A DNA stretch of 64,000 nt from Diprion similis (GCF_021155765.1 NC_060112.1:11718001-11782000), one strand, 5' to 3'; shown: positions 1 to 12,866, counted from the first letter of the stretch. Notes: generated from the letters alone by a model not told the origin. A program made the numbers and translations.

Positions 1-176
1 GACTAGATAATCAAAAAGCTGACGATTAAAGTGGGAGATTTCTAATACATGAATGAGAAATATTATATTGTGCAACAAGTGGGCAAAAGTGACGATTCTA
101 GGTGAGTGCGGATATCATAGGAACTCAGAATTGTCATCACCCATGATTTGCACACGATATTTTTCGCAATAAAAAT
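1..176. other. AT-rich non-coding DNA
   Basis: No open frame, RNA gene or repeat could be supported here. The stretch is the left flank of the fold-back element that begins near 177. Confidence 0.5.
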
Positions 177-439
177 GTAAAAATTAGGCGACTTTAGCCG
201 CCTACTGAAAATGAACCAAAGACGCTATTTCTTAATGAAAGACGCGCACGTTGGACAATAGCAAACCATTTCACCACAAACGGCGAAATATTTTAGTAGT
301 AAAATTTCATTAGTGGGCAAAAACTATTTCTGCCCGCTAGTGTGGAAATAATTCGCTGTTTCCCAACGCGCGTGTTATTCATTGCGAAATAGCGTCTTTT
401 GTTCATTTTTAGTAAACGTCCAAATTCACCTGTATTTAC
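177..439. mobile_element. Fold-back (long inverted repeat) element, MITE-like
   Basis: The two halves are inverted, imperfect copies of each other around a centre near 308. The arm at about 205-256 (key words AAAATGAAC, AAGACGCTATTTC, GCGCACGTTGG) reappears in reverse complement at about 363-413 (CCAACGCGCGTG, GAAATAGCGTCTT, GTTCATTTTTAG). Similarity continues inward through the words reading CAATAGC..CCATTTC..GGCGAAATA, and outward to the tips GTAAAAATTAGG and CCTGTATTTAC. The element is too short to encode a protein, so it would be a non-autonomous fold-back or MITE-type element. I see no convincing target-site duplication, so the exact ends are approximate and the superfamily is unknown. 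Confidence 0.7.
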
Positions 440-1000
440 GTTAGACTTGTAAAAAAAGAATGGTTAAATTCACGAAAGACAATAATTCAACTAGAAACTA
501 TAGTTTCTTTGAAAAAACAAAAGTTGTTAGCTAAAATTTCGTCCAATCAAACAAAACGTTTCTTCGCCACCCACGCATGAAAAATATTAGTTTAAAAATA
601 TAACCTTGTCACTGAATACACACTACACACAAATGGGAAGAAAAACGGTGACGAATCAACAGCCCTCCCTTGTCCGCGGGTCTATAATACTACGGACCCT
701 GGAACTCTTGTGAGAAGGAAAAGGCCGTAGCGCCATCTGCGTACTCGTTCCTGTACCATTTTTTTCTTCGTTACATAATTAGCCACCCCTTATCTGTCAT
801 TATTCCAAAATTTAAACTACAGATCCCTGTTACCGTAAAAATCTGAAAAAATTCATCTCGCCATTTCCGTTTGCTTGAAATAATTTCCGCCAAAATAATC
901 TCTCGGAAAAATTGCGACGAACGGGGTTGAAACAAGATCACTGTGAGGTAGATAACGTGCCACAATCCTGCTCGATTCTTGCCGGTTGGCTGGTCGCGAG
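440..1000. other. AT-rich non-coding DNA
   Basis: Mixed AT-rich sequence with no supported gene. Short open frames on both strands here lack initiation context, splice sites or recognisable protein motifs. Confidence 0.4.
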
Positions 1001-1265
1001 TCTCGTCCCCTCGCGAAGGGAGGCTAGAGTTCGCGGCTTCCACACCGGCATGGCACCGCGTATGCGAGCTCCAAGCCTCCAACATTTACCCGAGGCGAAC
1101 GACGTCGGCTGCGTCGAGGCACTTCTACGGGCGAAGTGCGAGTGTGTAGTGTTAACGGCCTTGCTCTATGTGGGTCATGAAACAAGGTCCCACTACCTCG
1201 AGACACGGTCGCTCGACGGCTTGGAGGTTCGCCCGCTTCCCTGCACCCAGGCGATATAGGTACTC

Positions 1266-1297
<32 letters not shown>

Positions 1298-1330
1298 CTC
1301 ATCCTCCGCGCCGCGTTGCGCCTGCATCGC
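1000..1330. other. GC/CpG-rich block with a (GTC)10 repeat
   Basis: A sharp rise in GC and CpG content occurs between AT-rich flanks. It ends in a perfect trinucleotide run of ten GTC units at 1268-1297. Both strands stay open for about 90-115 codons, but this is expected in GC-rich DNA and the frames show no family motif. It may be a regulatory or untranslated exon region; function is unknown. Confidence 0.4.
1268..1297. repeat. (GTC)10 microsatellite
   Basis: Ten perfect GTC units. It would read as a homopolymer of Thr, Asp or Arg-type codons depending on strand and frame, but no coding exon is supported. Confidence 0.9.
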
Positions 1331-1894
1331 CTATCTGACCGCGTGCATCGTCGTATTACTACATGCCTACGTAGGTATGTACGTATAATACATATCCGTA
1401 CGGGCTTGTGTTTGCACTCTAGGACTCGGCACGGTTATCTTCATGTCGTAGGTTATTTTCATCCGGGTTTATGGTGTAAATTTGATGTTAAAACGTGGCA
1501 AAGACCGCACGATTATGCAGTGCTTTTTTGACAAACTTTAAGGGCCTTCGTACGAGTGGATGGTTGATACGGTTTATTACCAATTTTGGGAATTTATACT
1601 TCGATAATTGATTGGTTATGCAATTTGTTTGGGGTTTGTTTTAATCACGGTATGTGGGTCGAGCTTTATTAACGTGAATTTTTATACTTCGTCAGAATCG
1701 GTTAATAGGAAGCATCTTGCTTTACGATAACGTTGGACATTTCGCCAGGTGTCATGGTTTGCACACGCGTACGGTATCTCAAAAACGGCTTGAAAATTGT
1801 ATTTTCGGATAGTTGACTCACTTTTTTACTATCAAACTATTTTCAAGTGTCATATCTTTTTTTTATTACACAAAGAAAAAAATAGTCCTTCATT

Positions 1895-2110
1895 TTTTAC
1901 GAAAAATTGAACTTCATTTTCAAACGGTCTATTGAAAACACACAAAAATACCGAAATTCGCATCACAGCAAAGAAGATCATTTATCCAAGAATACTAAAT
2001 CTTTGTTGTAATCACGCCAAAAACATCTCAACAAGGAAAACGTTTGACGTTATTTCTATCAATTGGTTCCAACAAAAAATACGTATATGAACCTCGGTCT
2101 ACATATTTTT
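1895..2110. repeat. Dispersed repeat, copy 1 (partner at 12475-12670)
   Basis: The stretch aligns by eye with 12475-12670 in the same order. Shared words run from ACGAAAAATTGAACTTCA (ACGGAAAATTAAATTTCA in the partner) through TCAATTGGTTCCAAC (TCAATTGATTCTAAC) to GGTCTACATATTTTT (TGATCTGCATATTTTT). Identity is roughly two-thirds, with small gaps. No coding capacity is visible, so this looks like an old non-coding interspersed element. Confidence 0.55.
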
Positions 2111-3648
2111 TAACAAAATAAACAACTATTTCGGTGAAAAATATTTTGACAAGCAAGTTTTGTAGAAGTTTAGCCCTTGCTGTTATAACTGCCTATCGAA
2201 AATGGTTTTTGCAGATTCGTTTTGCTAATATTGATTTCATTACCCGAAGCTGTACGATTCGAATTTATTTTTCTATGGATCGATCTCTTCTCATCTCATG
2301 ATCACAGTTTTCGGAAAAAAGTTATACTTACACATACTTCAGAGAAGAAAATACTGTACCAGATTCAAGCTTTTTTAGAACATTATAACCACGAGTGACG
2401 TACGCTGGTTCATTTATATTTATAAAACCGTGAACACCGAATGTCAAAATGGTTCTTACGTCAAGAGCAACAAGTTATCTAGTTCACACGTTGTCCATGT
2501 AATTCGGGAATATTATATCAAATGAGATGCCCTCTCTTAGAAACAGACAATAATTCCATCGTGTAGCATAAGTGCCAGAAATTTGAAGAAAAAATCTATT
2601 CAACAATCATAATGTATGACAAATAATGTAATCATACATTCACAATATGGATATTTTTAACTACAAGAACATGTCAAATGCCAAGTTAAGTTCCTATGTA
2701 AATTGTAGTTCCAAAACAGTTATCAGACTCTTTCCACGGAATGTATAATCTCAATATTTCAAACACAAAGAGTATTGCAAGATTTGGTAATCGCAATTCT
2801 ATAAATATATATGATCCAGTATCTTGCAGGCGTTACTGTTTCAAATCGGTTCGAAATCAGTACAATATTTCCGTTGAAGAATTTGAAAAACTGGGTCAAA
2901 AGCAGCTGATTTGAATCTGAGATTTACGAGTATGGGTTTGTATGTATATCAGTGCCCGGGATCCTTGAAAGAATAAGTAAACCTCAGCTGTGTGAGAGAG
3001 ATGCCTATAGCATTTTTTCTCATCATATCGCGGTTGGCTATAAATGGGAATGTGCAGACGGTCGATGCACGTCCGAAGTGAATAACATTGATCCAATTAC
3101 CCTGATCATTCAAAAAATTACTTTTTGGGAAAGTTCCCTCTCTCTTGCCAAACGAAAAGGATTAGAAATAGGCAAAGAAATTAGGAAGAGAAGTAAGAAG
3201 TTCTTTGTAGAAGCAAAAACCACTTCCATTTCGTTTTTGCAGATGAGTTCAACTGACGCTATTGTACAATCTGTTGGGTACTCGAAGATCGTTTCACTTG
3301 AGCACTCGATTTACGATTAGCGCTGAAAGCCACGATTGTCTCGATGGGAACAATTTCCAATCTCTGCTTATCAGCCATTGGCTGTGTTTGTCGGTTATCT
3401 TTTAGTCCCAGGGCGAGAGACCGCTACTTTTGCATTCTGCACGCTTCCGTCTGTATGCAGAATTATTCGCCCGCTTGTGATGGAAGTAAAGGGTAGACTT
3501 GATACTCGCGTGTGCGAATGTGTCTGGCGAGAATTGGTGTATATCATATGTGATATTCGTCTTCTTCTTTCTTGACGTTGTACAGAAATTGAAAAATTCT
3601 TGCCTACAGTCTGCAACTGTAATAATCGTTTTATTCTGTTCCTTTCAG

Positions 3649-3667
3649 ATTAACCTGAGACTTCAAG
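3649..3667 (+). other. Candidate 19-nt micro-exon between strong splice sites
   Basis: A pyrimidine-rich tract ends in CCTTTCAG at 3648. It is followed by 19 nt and then a full-consensus donor, AAG|GTAAGT, at 3668. One frame is open and reads INLRLQ. Neither neighbouring exon could be identified, so this is an inference from splice-site quality alone. Confidence 0.25.
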
Positions 3668-6109
3668 GTAAGTTGTACAGAAAAATACAATTGTAAATGT
3701 AAGCCTAGATGTCGACTTTTCGTCACAGATCACTTTGAAATAGTTGACAATCTAAAGATTCCTTTGATTTCCTTACACCAAGACACATTTTTTTTCCTAT
3801 TTTTGATGGTATCGATAAATATTCATTTTTTCAAAATTGCACTAACATCATAGGTTTTTATCAAAAAAAAAAAAAAAAACAGCGACGTTCAATCTAATAT
3901 TGACAAAACAAAAACTGTTTCATTGAATCTGTGAAAAATAATTTTCTATTAAAATAAGCCATCGTGGGGTAAAATTGAACGTATTCAATAGATTTTCGGT
4001 CAATTTAAAACGATGTAAAATATAAATCTATATCTAAGCTTGTGTTTAGAATTCAGTATTTATTCTTCGTGTATATTTTGCGAAAAATCTTCATAGCTTA
4101 TACAAATTTAATACCTACGTTAATTCGGAGCGTTCTACCGTCAGTCTCGTAATAAAATTAACGAAAATATATTAAATTTCGGTTCACCGAGTGGCAAAAA
4201 CTGTTCTCCGTATCATCTCGATACAGAATGCGCCGAGCGCTTGCATGTTTAAATTAAACAGCCGGCAGGTATCGCAGAATGTCACGAAATGACCTCGTTA
4301 TTAAATGCCACGAGTTGAAACGCTGGATCCCGTACAATCAGCCATCTGACAAAGTAGGTAGATACGCGTATATTTACCACTATGGGGTACAACCAGTTAA
4401 GGAATGGGTATTCCTAATTACAGGTATAATACCACTGAAGTTGGTACTCAAAATGCACGACTTGCATTCCTAACGCGTGTGTAATATTTTCCAAATCTCA
4501 ACTTTCACTCTGATGTGTGAACAGCAATTCGTATTACGAATTACCAAATATAATAATTGTACATTCGTTGCACCTGACTAGATAACTCAGCAATGTAATG
4601 AGCGTAAAATTGTCAACCGATGAGAAGCCAAAATGAAATGCCAAAATGTTTAAACGCTACTTTTTCAACCGTTTGACTTCATTACCTTACATCCTTCGAG
4701 ATTTATCCGTGACTGAAACGTGTGTCGGTGGGTGTGAACTGCTTAATGTTCTTTTCAACGTCGTCGTTTTCGAGCCGAAAGAATTTTGCTGAAGACCTTA
4801 TGTAGGCAGATATTTCGAACGGTAACATTAAGCTTTTGAAATTGCTTGTATACGCAAACAAGAATAACGTCTTTTAGTTCACTGTACATTTTGACAGACG
4901 ACCGTACAATTATCCGAAAAAAGTTCGTGTATCATGCAGCGTTACACCTTATACGATACTTACTTACCTTACGGTACACTCATTGAAATCTTTTTGCTTT
5001 TTTAAAAAATTCAATTTGTAGACTCATTTTGTAGGGAGTTGGCTAAAAATTAATGAAGTAATTGTATCAAAATTGCAAAATATACTTATAAATACGGAAT
5101 CTTGATTTTATTAATCTAGTCGATCTAGTGAAATAATACTTTTTTCATGTTTTACATTTTATCAAGATATTGAATACCCTCGGGTAGATTCAACTAAATC
5201 CCTTCATACACTTCACTAAATCCATTCGGTGGATACAGATCAGTTGAATTTACGAAATTATCAGAGCTACTAATTGATTATCGCTATCAATAAATACGTT
5301 ACATCGTAAATGTGCAAAAATCGTTGCTAAAGAGGCAACAATCGCATATCTCTTTGTAATTGTTTGACGTGTCGCATAATTCATGTAGCATAAGTTACAA
5401 TCAAACGATAATTTTTTCTGTCACAAAAATTAAACAATCTTTTTTCAATCCTTACAAAATTATTTCATTGTGTAGATCTAGTTTCGCAATCGCCAAACCT
5501 TTTATTACTATAACATTTTCTTTTCTGCGCACTATAATATCAGCAAAACTTTTTAATTGCGTGAAAATAACGTTTGAATGAATATATATTAACCCTCGAA
5601 TTTCGCTGCCAGGATCAAATTTTGTGCATTACAACCAAATTCATCTCCGCGTGTAGCATTTGCATAACCGTACAGAGCGATTAATTTGCATTTGACGAGG
5701 TATTAGTATTCGATTCCAGCCTTACACACGTACAATGGTAATTAGAATTTCTTCATGAAATAGATCATCTGATAACCGACGTGTCACCGCCACAGCACGC
5801 AGCGAATTCATAACTGTTCTAGGCATAACGTTAAACGTTAATGTGTAAGTGCGGAAACCTCTGTGAACTTGGCCCCTCATTTTTCGAAAATCGATTTTTT
5901 TTTGGGGAGTTCTAGCTTCTATTCAAATAGTTCTAGAGTTTTTTGTAAATTTTGAAAATAGTTCTGTCGATTGTAATAGTGAAAATCGTATTTAACACTC
6001 GGGGGGCCAACTTCACAAAACAGACTCCTAAAAACCGACGCAACTTCTTTCAACCCAATAAAATCGAAAAATTTCGTTGGTATTTTCTTTAGAACTCTTA
6101 TAGGGCTAC

Positions 6110-6545
6110 CTGGAACTCTCGAGTAATTTTGAAAATTCGAAAAAAAAACCACAATATCCGGGAACCCAGCTACTATGCCTAACTTCCTCAATTTCAATGG
6201 GATTTCGAAATTTTGTGAGCAACGTAGAGAGAACTCAGGTAGGAATATGAAGAACTCCGAACAGAACTCCCGGCACTCGACTTCCCTCAAAAACATTTTG
6301 AAAATTCTCAATCGAACTCCGAAAATCTCACGTAACTTTTTCATTTTCGATCGGATCGCGAAACTTCATTGGAATCATCGAGAGGATTGAGGTAGGGCTA
6401 CGCAGAACTCCGATCAGCACTCCCGGAACTCGAGTCCCCTTAAAAACATTTTGAAAATTCTCAAACTCCGAAAATCTCGCGTATCTTTTTCAATTTCGAT
6501 CGGATCGCGAAACTTCATGAGAAACATCGAGAGGTAGTGCGGAAA
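6110..6545. repeat. Tandem repeat, ~150-bp unit, about 2.7 copies
   Basis: The units share the words AAAAACATTTTGAAAATTCTC (first 20 bases at 6289 and 6442) and CGGATCGCGAAACTTCAT (6352 and 6501). They also share GAACTCC..CCGG..ACTCGA and ATCGAGAGG. Spacing is 149-153 bp, the difference being a 4-bp indel. A third, more diverged unit lies upstream from about 6110 (GGAACTC, GAGTAATTTTGAAAATTC, GGGATTTCGAAATTTTGTGAG). The frames open through it on both strands are products of the repeat, not genes. Confidence 0.75.
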
Positions 6546-9330
6546 GGATACATCATCATATACCCCGTTCAGTTATGCATTCAGGTGTAATGTGAAGTAG
6601 AGTCCGCTCGACTTGACAATTTGCATTTGCATATCCACATTGTACGTACATTCATACAGTTATAGGTACACCATAAATACACTATACGTATGTAATTACA
6701 TCCATTCGAAATTGTAAATTCCCAAACTCTTCGTAACCTCACGTTTCCATTCACTGATGAATTGGATTCGGCATGTTCACGTGCAGGGTCGTGATTTTCG
6801 CATTCGCAAATTCCGATTGTCCTAAATTTGAATACATATATGTATAGACGCAATGTACATGTTATTATATATATATTATGTATAGTTAGAGAGATTGCGT
6901 TGTGTACTATAATTATTTCACGGTGGGAACTTTGCCACGGGAATTATAAAGAGCTTCGTTTTCTCGTCTTCGTTATATTCATGCATGGCAGGTAGAGCTC
7001 GTTTTTTTTTTTCTCTCTTTTTCACAGTTTATCATCACCGCGTTGATTCTTATATCGCCGCAAACACGTTCACTTGTTATATTAATCATTTTCACTCACT
7101 GCAGGGTGTATTCGTATACCTGTTCTATATTTGTTCCTCCCGCGCTGAGCATTAAGTCTTACAACACTGAATTTATAAACGTGTGTGAACACTGAACCGT
7201 GCCACTCGCATGACCAGAAACTGCTTTAGAAATCTGTAGTCAATGTTGCAAGACATGCATTTTCGAAACTGCTAATCAATCCTTGGAGAATCGATTTTAA
7301 TTTACTATTCATTTTTTGTTATTGAACGAATTTACACGATATTCCGTAACTGTATAATTTTTGTTGTACAGAATTTCGGATGAACTTTTAAAATCATTTA
7401 AGAACTGCGTTTGTTTTTTATTTTCAAATTAGTACGACATCATTTAAAAATTTCTTTTTGCGTTACACTTAATTTCATTGCATCGATTGACAACTTGATG
7501 TAATTTTCTTTTTCTCGTCAATCGTAAATCGATAATGAAATCCATTTCTTTTCTTAAAACATTCAACACTCACTTTTGCACTACTGTGTAGATACTAATA
7601 GCATAATTCATTTTCGACTCTTGATCGTGTTGTTTAATATTCTGAATATATGTACATTTTTTTTCAACATTGTTTTAATTTATTCTACTTAGTTGCAATC
7701 AACGCTTCAGTATTTTGTATTTTTGGTATACTAGCTTCTGCAATAGAATAATTTTCTGTCCTCGTATTATACAAACGATCATTTCATCAACCGCAATTAC
7801 CTCATACGACACACAAAATTTATCATAACGATTTCTGAGAAAGCCGGTCACTTTACTCGGTATTTCCGATAGCTGAAGAATCTATAAATATAACGTCTAT
7901 TATAGATGATTAACTCACAGTTACAATGAAAGAGGAAAATAAAAATAAAAACTTACTCGAAGCGCCAGCTCATTTCCCGTGAAAACGGATCCAAACCTGC
8001 ACATCCCATCAATTCTTGTTGAAAAGAGACACGATGTTCGCAGTTGCATCTCGGCTCGTAGTGTAAAGCGGATTGGCCGCATAATTACGTATGTAAATTA
8101 GCGAATTCGTTAGAAGCCGTATGCGTGAATCTGGCAGCAAGGACGAAGTATGGAAAAACAGTATCGGTAACCGTTATAACAGGATATGACGTCGCGGAGG
8201 ATCCGTGAACGAAAATAATTTCGATTTCTCACCGGGAATTCGAATGCAGAGAAATTTCGTTATCTAACTTCGCGGAGTATGTGCTCACGTAATTTCATTA
8301 TTATTATTATTATCGTCAATATTGTTGTTATTATTCATGCCGATCGCGACTGTAAGGCTAAATGCATCATTACCCGCGTCATTACGGTAACGGCTATACG
8401 AACGAATCCGAAATTTATATTTTCAAATTTAGGTCAGCCAATGATGCGTTTTCCCAACGCTCACTGGAAAAGGTAAATTTTCTAATTATCATTACCGATT
8501 CAAGGCAGTACCGATGGATTATGGGAAATACGCACAGAGGCCAATGACAGTCGGTGCTTATAACTTGTATACCTGCATGTAGGGTATTCCACGTGGTGTC
8601 GATCAAGATCGGAAGTCGAAATCTTAGATTTGCTAAAGAATTTTTTATTTCCAAGTATACACTGATCGGAAAATGGAGCATCATTTTTTTTTAAATTTCC
8701 CTCACCACCCTCAGCAGAGACGTGATTTAATTCACTATTTTCAAAACCCCCACTTATTATTGAAATCGAACAAATTTTTAGGAAAATCTAGTAAGAGAAA
8801 AAAATTCTTGAGTGCTCATGGCGCTGGAGTTCTCGTTATAGTAAACTATGTATCACGTTGAAAAATAATTGAAGACATTTTTTTAGTTTCAGATTATTTT
8901 TAAATATTCCACATGTTTTACTGAGATACAAGACACTCGACTTTTGACTATATTTTGCTATATTTTCCTGAGCTTTTATCAAATTTTAATGAGCGAATGC
9001 TCCAGGAATATACAACAAATTAAATCTTGTCTCGGATAGAGGTAGGTCGAAAAAAATGATAAACGTATACGTTTCCTTTTTCCCATTGCAGAAAAACTAT
9101 TACTTCTACGACGGATTGAAAACAACAAAATTATGATTTGATCCATGCTAAAAATAAGATACATCTAAATACATGCAGCAAAAATACTGAAATTCAATTG
9201 CCCATAACATTTGAAATTGTTATTACTTTTAACAAAAAACTGAAAAACGCTATAATTATTTTAACTATACATATCAGATAATACGAAATAAAAATTCAAG
9301 CCCAAGCCTAATTATCATCTTTATCGTTAC
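6546..9330. other. AT-rich non-coding DNA
   Basis: No gene is supported. Short frames lack splice sites and homology. A small TTA-type run lies near 8299-8314. Confidence 0.4.
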
Positions 9331-10400
9331 TTCGTGGAATGCCCCGTGTATATACACATATATGTATACAGTACGGATACGCTCTATACGGTCAGGAATT
9401 CCTCTTCCGACTGGACCAGTCAATTAATATCCCGTATCACGTGTATCGCCTTGAGTTGCAATCGAGCGTCGGTAAGTCCAAGTGCCATTGAACAAGGTGC
9501 ACGTCGTGAGTCTGTATGCGTGTGTCCCCTTCCACCGGCAACTCCGATCTCCGTGTGCGGATAAAAAAGAAAAAAACGTAAAGTTTGGGATAGAAACTGC
9601 ACGACATAATCAAGCATTTAAAATCCGCAACGAGGTACGCAAGAAGTCGAGAAGGCGAGTTCCGTTGCCTCTGCGAGTCGATCGTCGTTCGATCCTTTAA
9701 ATCGCGACGTAAAAAAGTGTGTCACGAATTTCGTGCTGGCCTGGTTCCTGCATAATCTTTCGACCACCGCGACTCGACTCGCGCGCTAAAAAATTCTTGT
9801 GCATGTACAGTTTCGGGTGGTTGTGAACGCGGGCGCGTTGCGACGTCTGGCGTATAAACGAGTGAGCTGCTGCGTTTCCTTCTTAGTTCTCCCTCGGCGC
9901 TTCACTCGCCGGTCGTCTCGTATGCGTCGTACTTATGTACCCTCCGACGAGCGACGACGATACGAGACTGTAATAGACGGGCCCTGAGCAGACAGACGGA
10001 CAGACATGCGTGCGCGCGTGCGTGTGCGCGTTCACGAACACGGAACCAATCCTCGTCGAGCAGGCAGGCAGGCAGGCAGCCTGGAGATCCTGAACTGCAC
10101 CGAGTAAGTGTGCCGCCTAAGTGGAACAGCGCTGCGCTGCCTGGCACGAAACTTGCCCGCACTGTACGCCGCTGTACGTCGTTCGGCGCGCTTCGTCGCA
10201 CGGTGAAAGACTTTCTTTAACACTCTATACTCCGTATGTTATACCTCTGATACACTGGAACACGTACTACATCGTGTACGTCTTACTATTTGCGCCGAAT
10301 GGCCATGGTCGATTCCACACACGCGCGATATTCTCTTGGTTCTCCATCTGCGGCTGCACTTATGCACAACTGATCTTGAAAATATTTTGTATATTGTAAT
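9330..10400. other. CpG-rich block, possible promoter and 5' exon
   Basis: The GC and CpG content jumps relative to both flanks. The block includes CGTG/CGCG-rich runs around 10007-10035 and a GGCA-unit run near 10060-10079. On the plus strand there are core-promoter-like motifs near 9853-9916 and a consensus donor GTAAGT at 10103. Both strands are open for up to 100 codons, but the frames show no domain. It may be the promoter and non-coding first exon of an unidentified transcript. Confidence 0.35.
9853..9916 (+). promoter_or_regulatory. Candidate core promoter (TATA-like, initiator-like, DPE-like)
   Basis: TATAAACG lies at 9853. An initiator-like TTAGTT, with its A at 9885, follows 32 bp downstream. 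A sequence fitting the DPE consensus (GGTCG) lies at about +27 to +31. Each motif is weak alone, but the spacing is close to that of arthropod core promoters and they sit in a CpG-rich block. The implied first exon would run to the donor at 10103. No downstream coding exon was found. Confidence 0.25.
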
Positions 10401-12474
10401 GTTACACAGTCGCGAGTTGGCTTGGCCAAGGATTGTTCCTCTTTGTACCAATTTTGTGGGAACATCGTTTTGATGATCTTGAATTTTACGAGAAACTTCT
10501 TAATTGTTCTACACTACTGCGCACTGGATCATTTTTTTTTCAACTTTTTTTATGCTAATGCTTGATCAAAATTTCCGATGATAACTTTTTAAGCGGTGGA
10601 TCAAATCTGCAGATTAACCATTTCGGAGTGCAAGATAATACGGTGAAATGATCGTTCGATGTGGCTTTTGCCACTTCCATCATTACCAGAACTCTTTTCG
10701 ATGACGCTTGATAGATAGAGATTTCAGGCACATTCTTCACTTCGCAGCTTCAAACTGCGAGAAGATATTTATATGGTGGAATAATTATTTCCCGGCAAAA
10801 TCGGGTTTTAAAAATTTTAAGACAAATTCAAGATCGATTTTATTTCGCCATTTGTAGAATAATTGTTCATTATTTCTATGTACGAAAAAATTTTCACGTT
10901 ATTTTCTCGAAATTTTATACGTATGAAATGCTAAAAAACTGTCCGATTTTTTTTTTTACCACGTTTCAATTTCTTCACACAAATTACAAAACCGTTTTTT
11001 TCATACATTTACGAAGTTGCAGATTTTTTTTTTCTACCGTCGGTTGCCGAATCTTATGAAAATTACACGAATATCGATCTAAATCTGCTTCAATTGCGAC
11101 AAAATTTTTCAATCCGATATTCCAAAGATTTTTAGGAAAAAAACTTGCAATTCTTCTTCGTATATTTCAGACAGTACAAAATTTTAAAAGAAACTCAGAA
11201 AGTTTTGCATAGCTGCGGGGTAAAAATAAATCTAACAATATCGAACCAGGTCGTGAAGATATAAGGAAAACAGAATCGTGATTTGCAATGATAATCTGAT
11301 TGTAAGTCTAGGTGTTGGATAAAATTTGATGCAGCTGAAATTTCACGCCATTATACGCGCATACATATACATATACCGAGTCTCATCGCGCGTCGAATCT
11401 TTTGGCAAGAGGCAAGCCTTTCTCCATTTATTTTACATCTCTCTCGTTTATTTGCCACGTTTTATTTACTTTTTTAAATATATTTTTATGTATTCCTCCG
11501 TCTATTAACCTGCAGAAAAGAGAAGTCGACGCTTCCTAATCGTTAGATGGTCGTGTCACGCGACGTCGATGCGTATCGCGGACGAAAATCTTAAAAGAGT
11601 ATAAAAAAATGCGACCAAATATAAATAAATTGAACAAGAAGAAGATACTTAAATATAAATAAGTGTTCAAACGGTACGAAATACTTTTACTTATACTCCT
11701 AATACGGAGACGATTCATGCATATAAATCGAATCTTCCGTTGCAGTATTTTTCCGTTTCCTGTTTCACCAGCATAACCATCAGCGAAATGAAGAGAATTA
11801 GACAAATTTCTTTTTCGGATTGAAGATGAAGAAAAAGAGACAGCGAGAAGGCGGCAGGAGGAGGGAGAGGGGGGGGGGGGAGAGAGAATTCTCTCACCGT
11901 GGACACCGGAGCCTCGCGATAGACTCGAGAAGGTATCTCGACGCGGTCCTAGCAGGTCCAAAAATGTAGGTCACAAGGCAGAGGCAAGGCAGCATCGACT
12001 ATATACCTAGTCGCTATACGTAGGTCGAGCAAGTCCCGAGATGTTTAGCCTCTAACTGTTAAAGTCGAAACACATGCAGGCTGCTCCGAAAGAGAGTCCC
12101 ATGCAGAGCCGTGGGTTGGGACATCTAACCAGCAGACATCTTGGTCCAGCGGTGATGAAGACCTCTAGACCCGGAGACCCTGAGACCCGGAGACCCGAAG
12201 GACGCACCTCCGTAGCGTTATTCTTATAGAAGGTATGAACGAACGATGAGTGGATGGGCGAAGCAGTCGATGAATTTTGTCTTTTAAAACTGAAAACTAT
12301 GCATATTCAGCTTCGTTGGCACATTTTTTTCGTTATTTGAATCAATTAATCATATGTTAACATTTTGCTGTTTCTGTAGAACCTCAAATCGATTTTACTG
12401 ATTTAGTTTTTAAATTTTGGGACTATATTCTTAGATAGTTTATCGCAGTTACCACAATTCCCGTCGTAAATTTT

Positions 12475-12670
12475 TTTTTACGGAAAATTAAATTTCAATT
12501 TTAAACGGTTGCTCTTAATTTTGAGTAGATAAATCGATTTTCGAGATATCGTGAGCGCAGCAAAACATGATACCTCATGAAATAGTCGACGTTGTCGTCA
12601 ACGGCTATTCTTCTTATCAATTGATTCTAACTAAAAATATGTGCAACTGAAGCCTGATCTGCATATTTTT
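12475..12670. repeat. Dispersed repeat, copy 2 (partner at 1895-2110)
   Basis: The partner copy is described at 1895-2110. The right-hand part (12605-12670) is the best conserved. The copies have the same orientation and lie about 10.5 kb apart. Confidence 0.55.
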
Positions 12671-12863
12671 GCATCGAATGATTGGTTATCGATTCCTCAA
12701 AAGATTTCAGCTTCTTTTCAACGATCCACTGCAGGTCGAGCCGAAGAAGAGCGTCGAGATGCAGACGATGGTGCGGTTCGATCTTCTCGTACCACGCGAG
12801 TTACATGCCGTGAGGAGCGGTATTTTTCATCCAAAGTATATTATATGCACGCATGTAATTGCC

Positions 12864-12866
<3 letters not shown>

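Larger units (their letters stand above)
1331..5880. other. Non-coding AT-rich region with one dispersed-repeat copy
   Basis: No gene is supported across this stretch. It contains the repeat copy at about 1895-2110 and the candidate micro-exon at 3649-3667. The longest frame (about 2952-3320, plus) starts at GTG and shows no domain. Confidence 0.4.

Noticed and set aside
2952..3320. 122-codon plus-strand frame
   Set aside because: It starts at GTG, has no family motif and no flanking splice sites that define an exon.
5919..6344. 141-codon minus-strand frame
   Set aside because: It runs through the ~150-bp tandem repeat and has no domain, so the openness is a by-product of the repeat.
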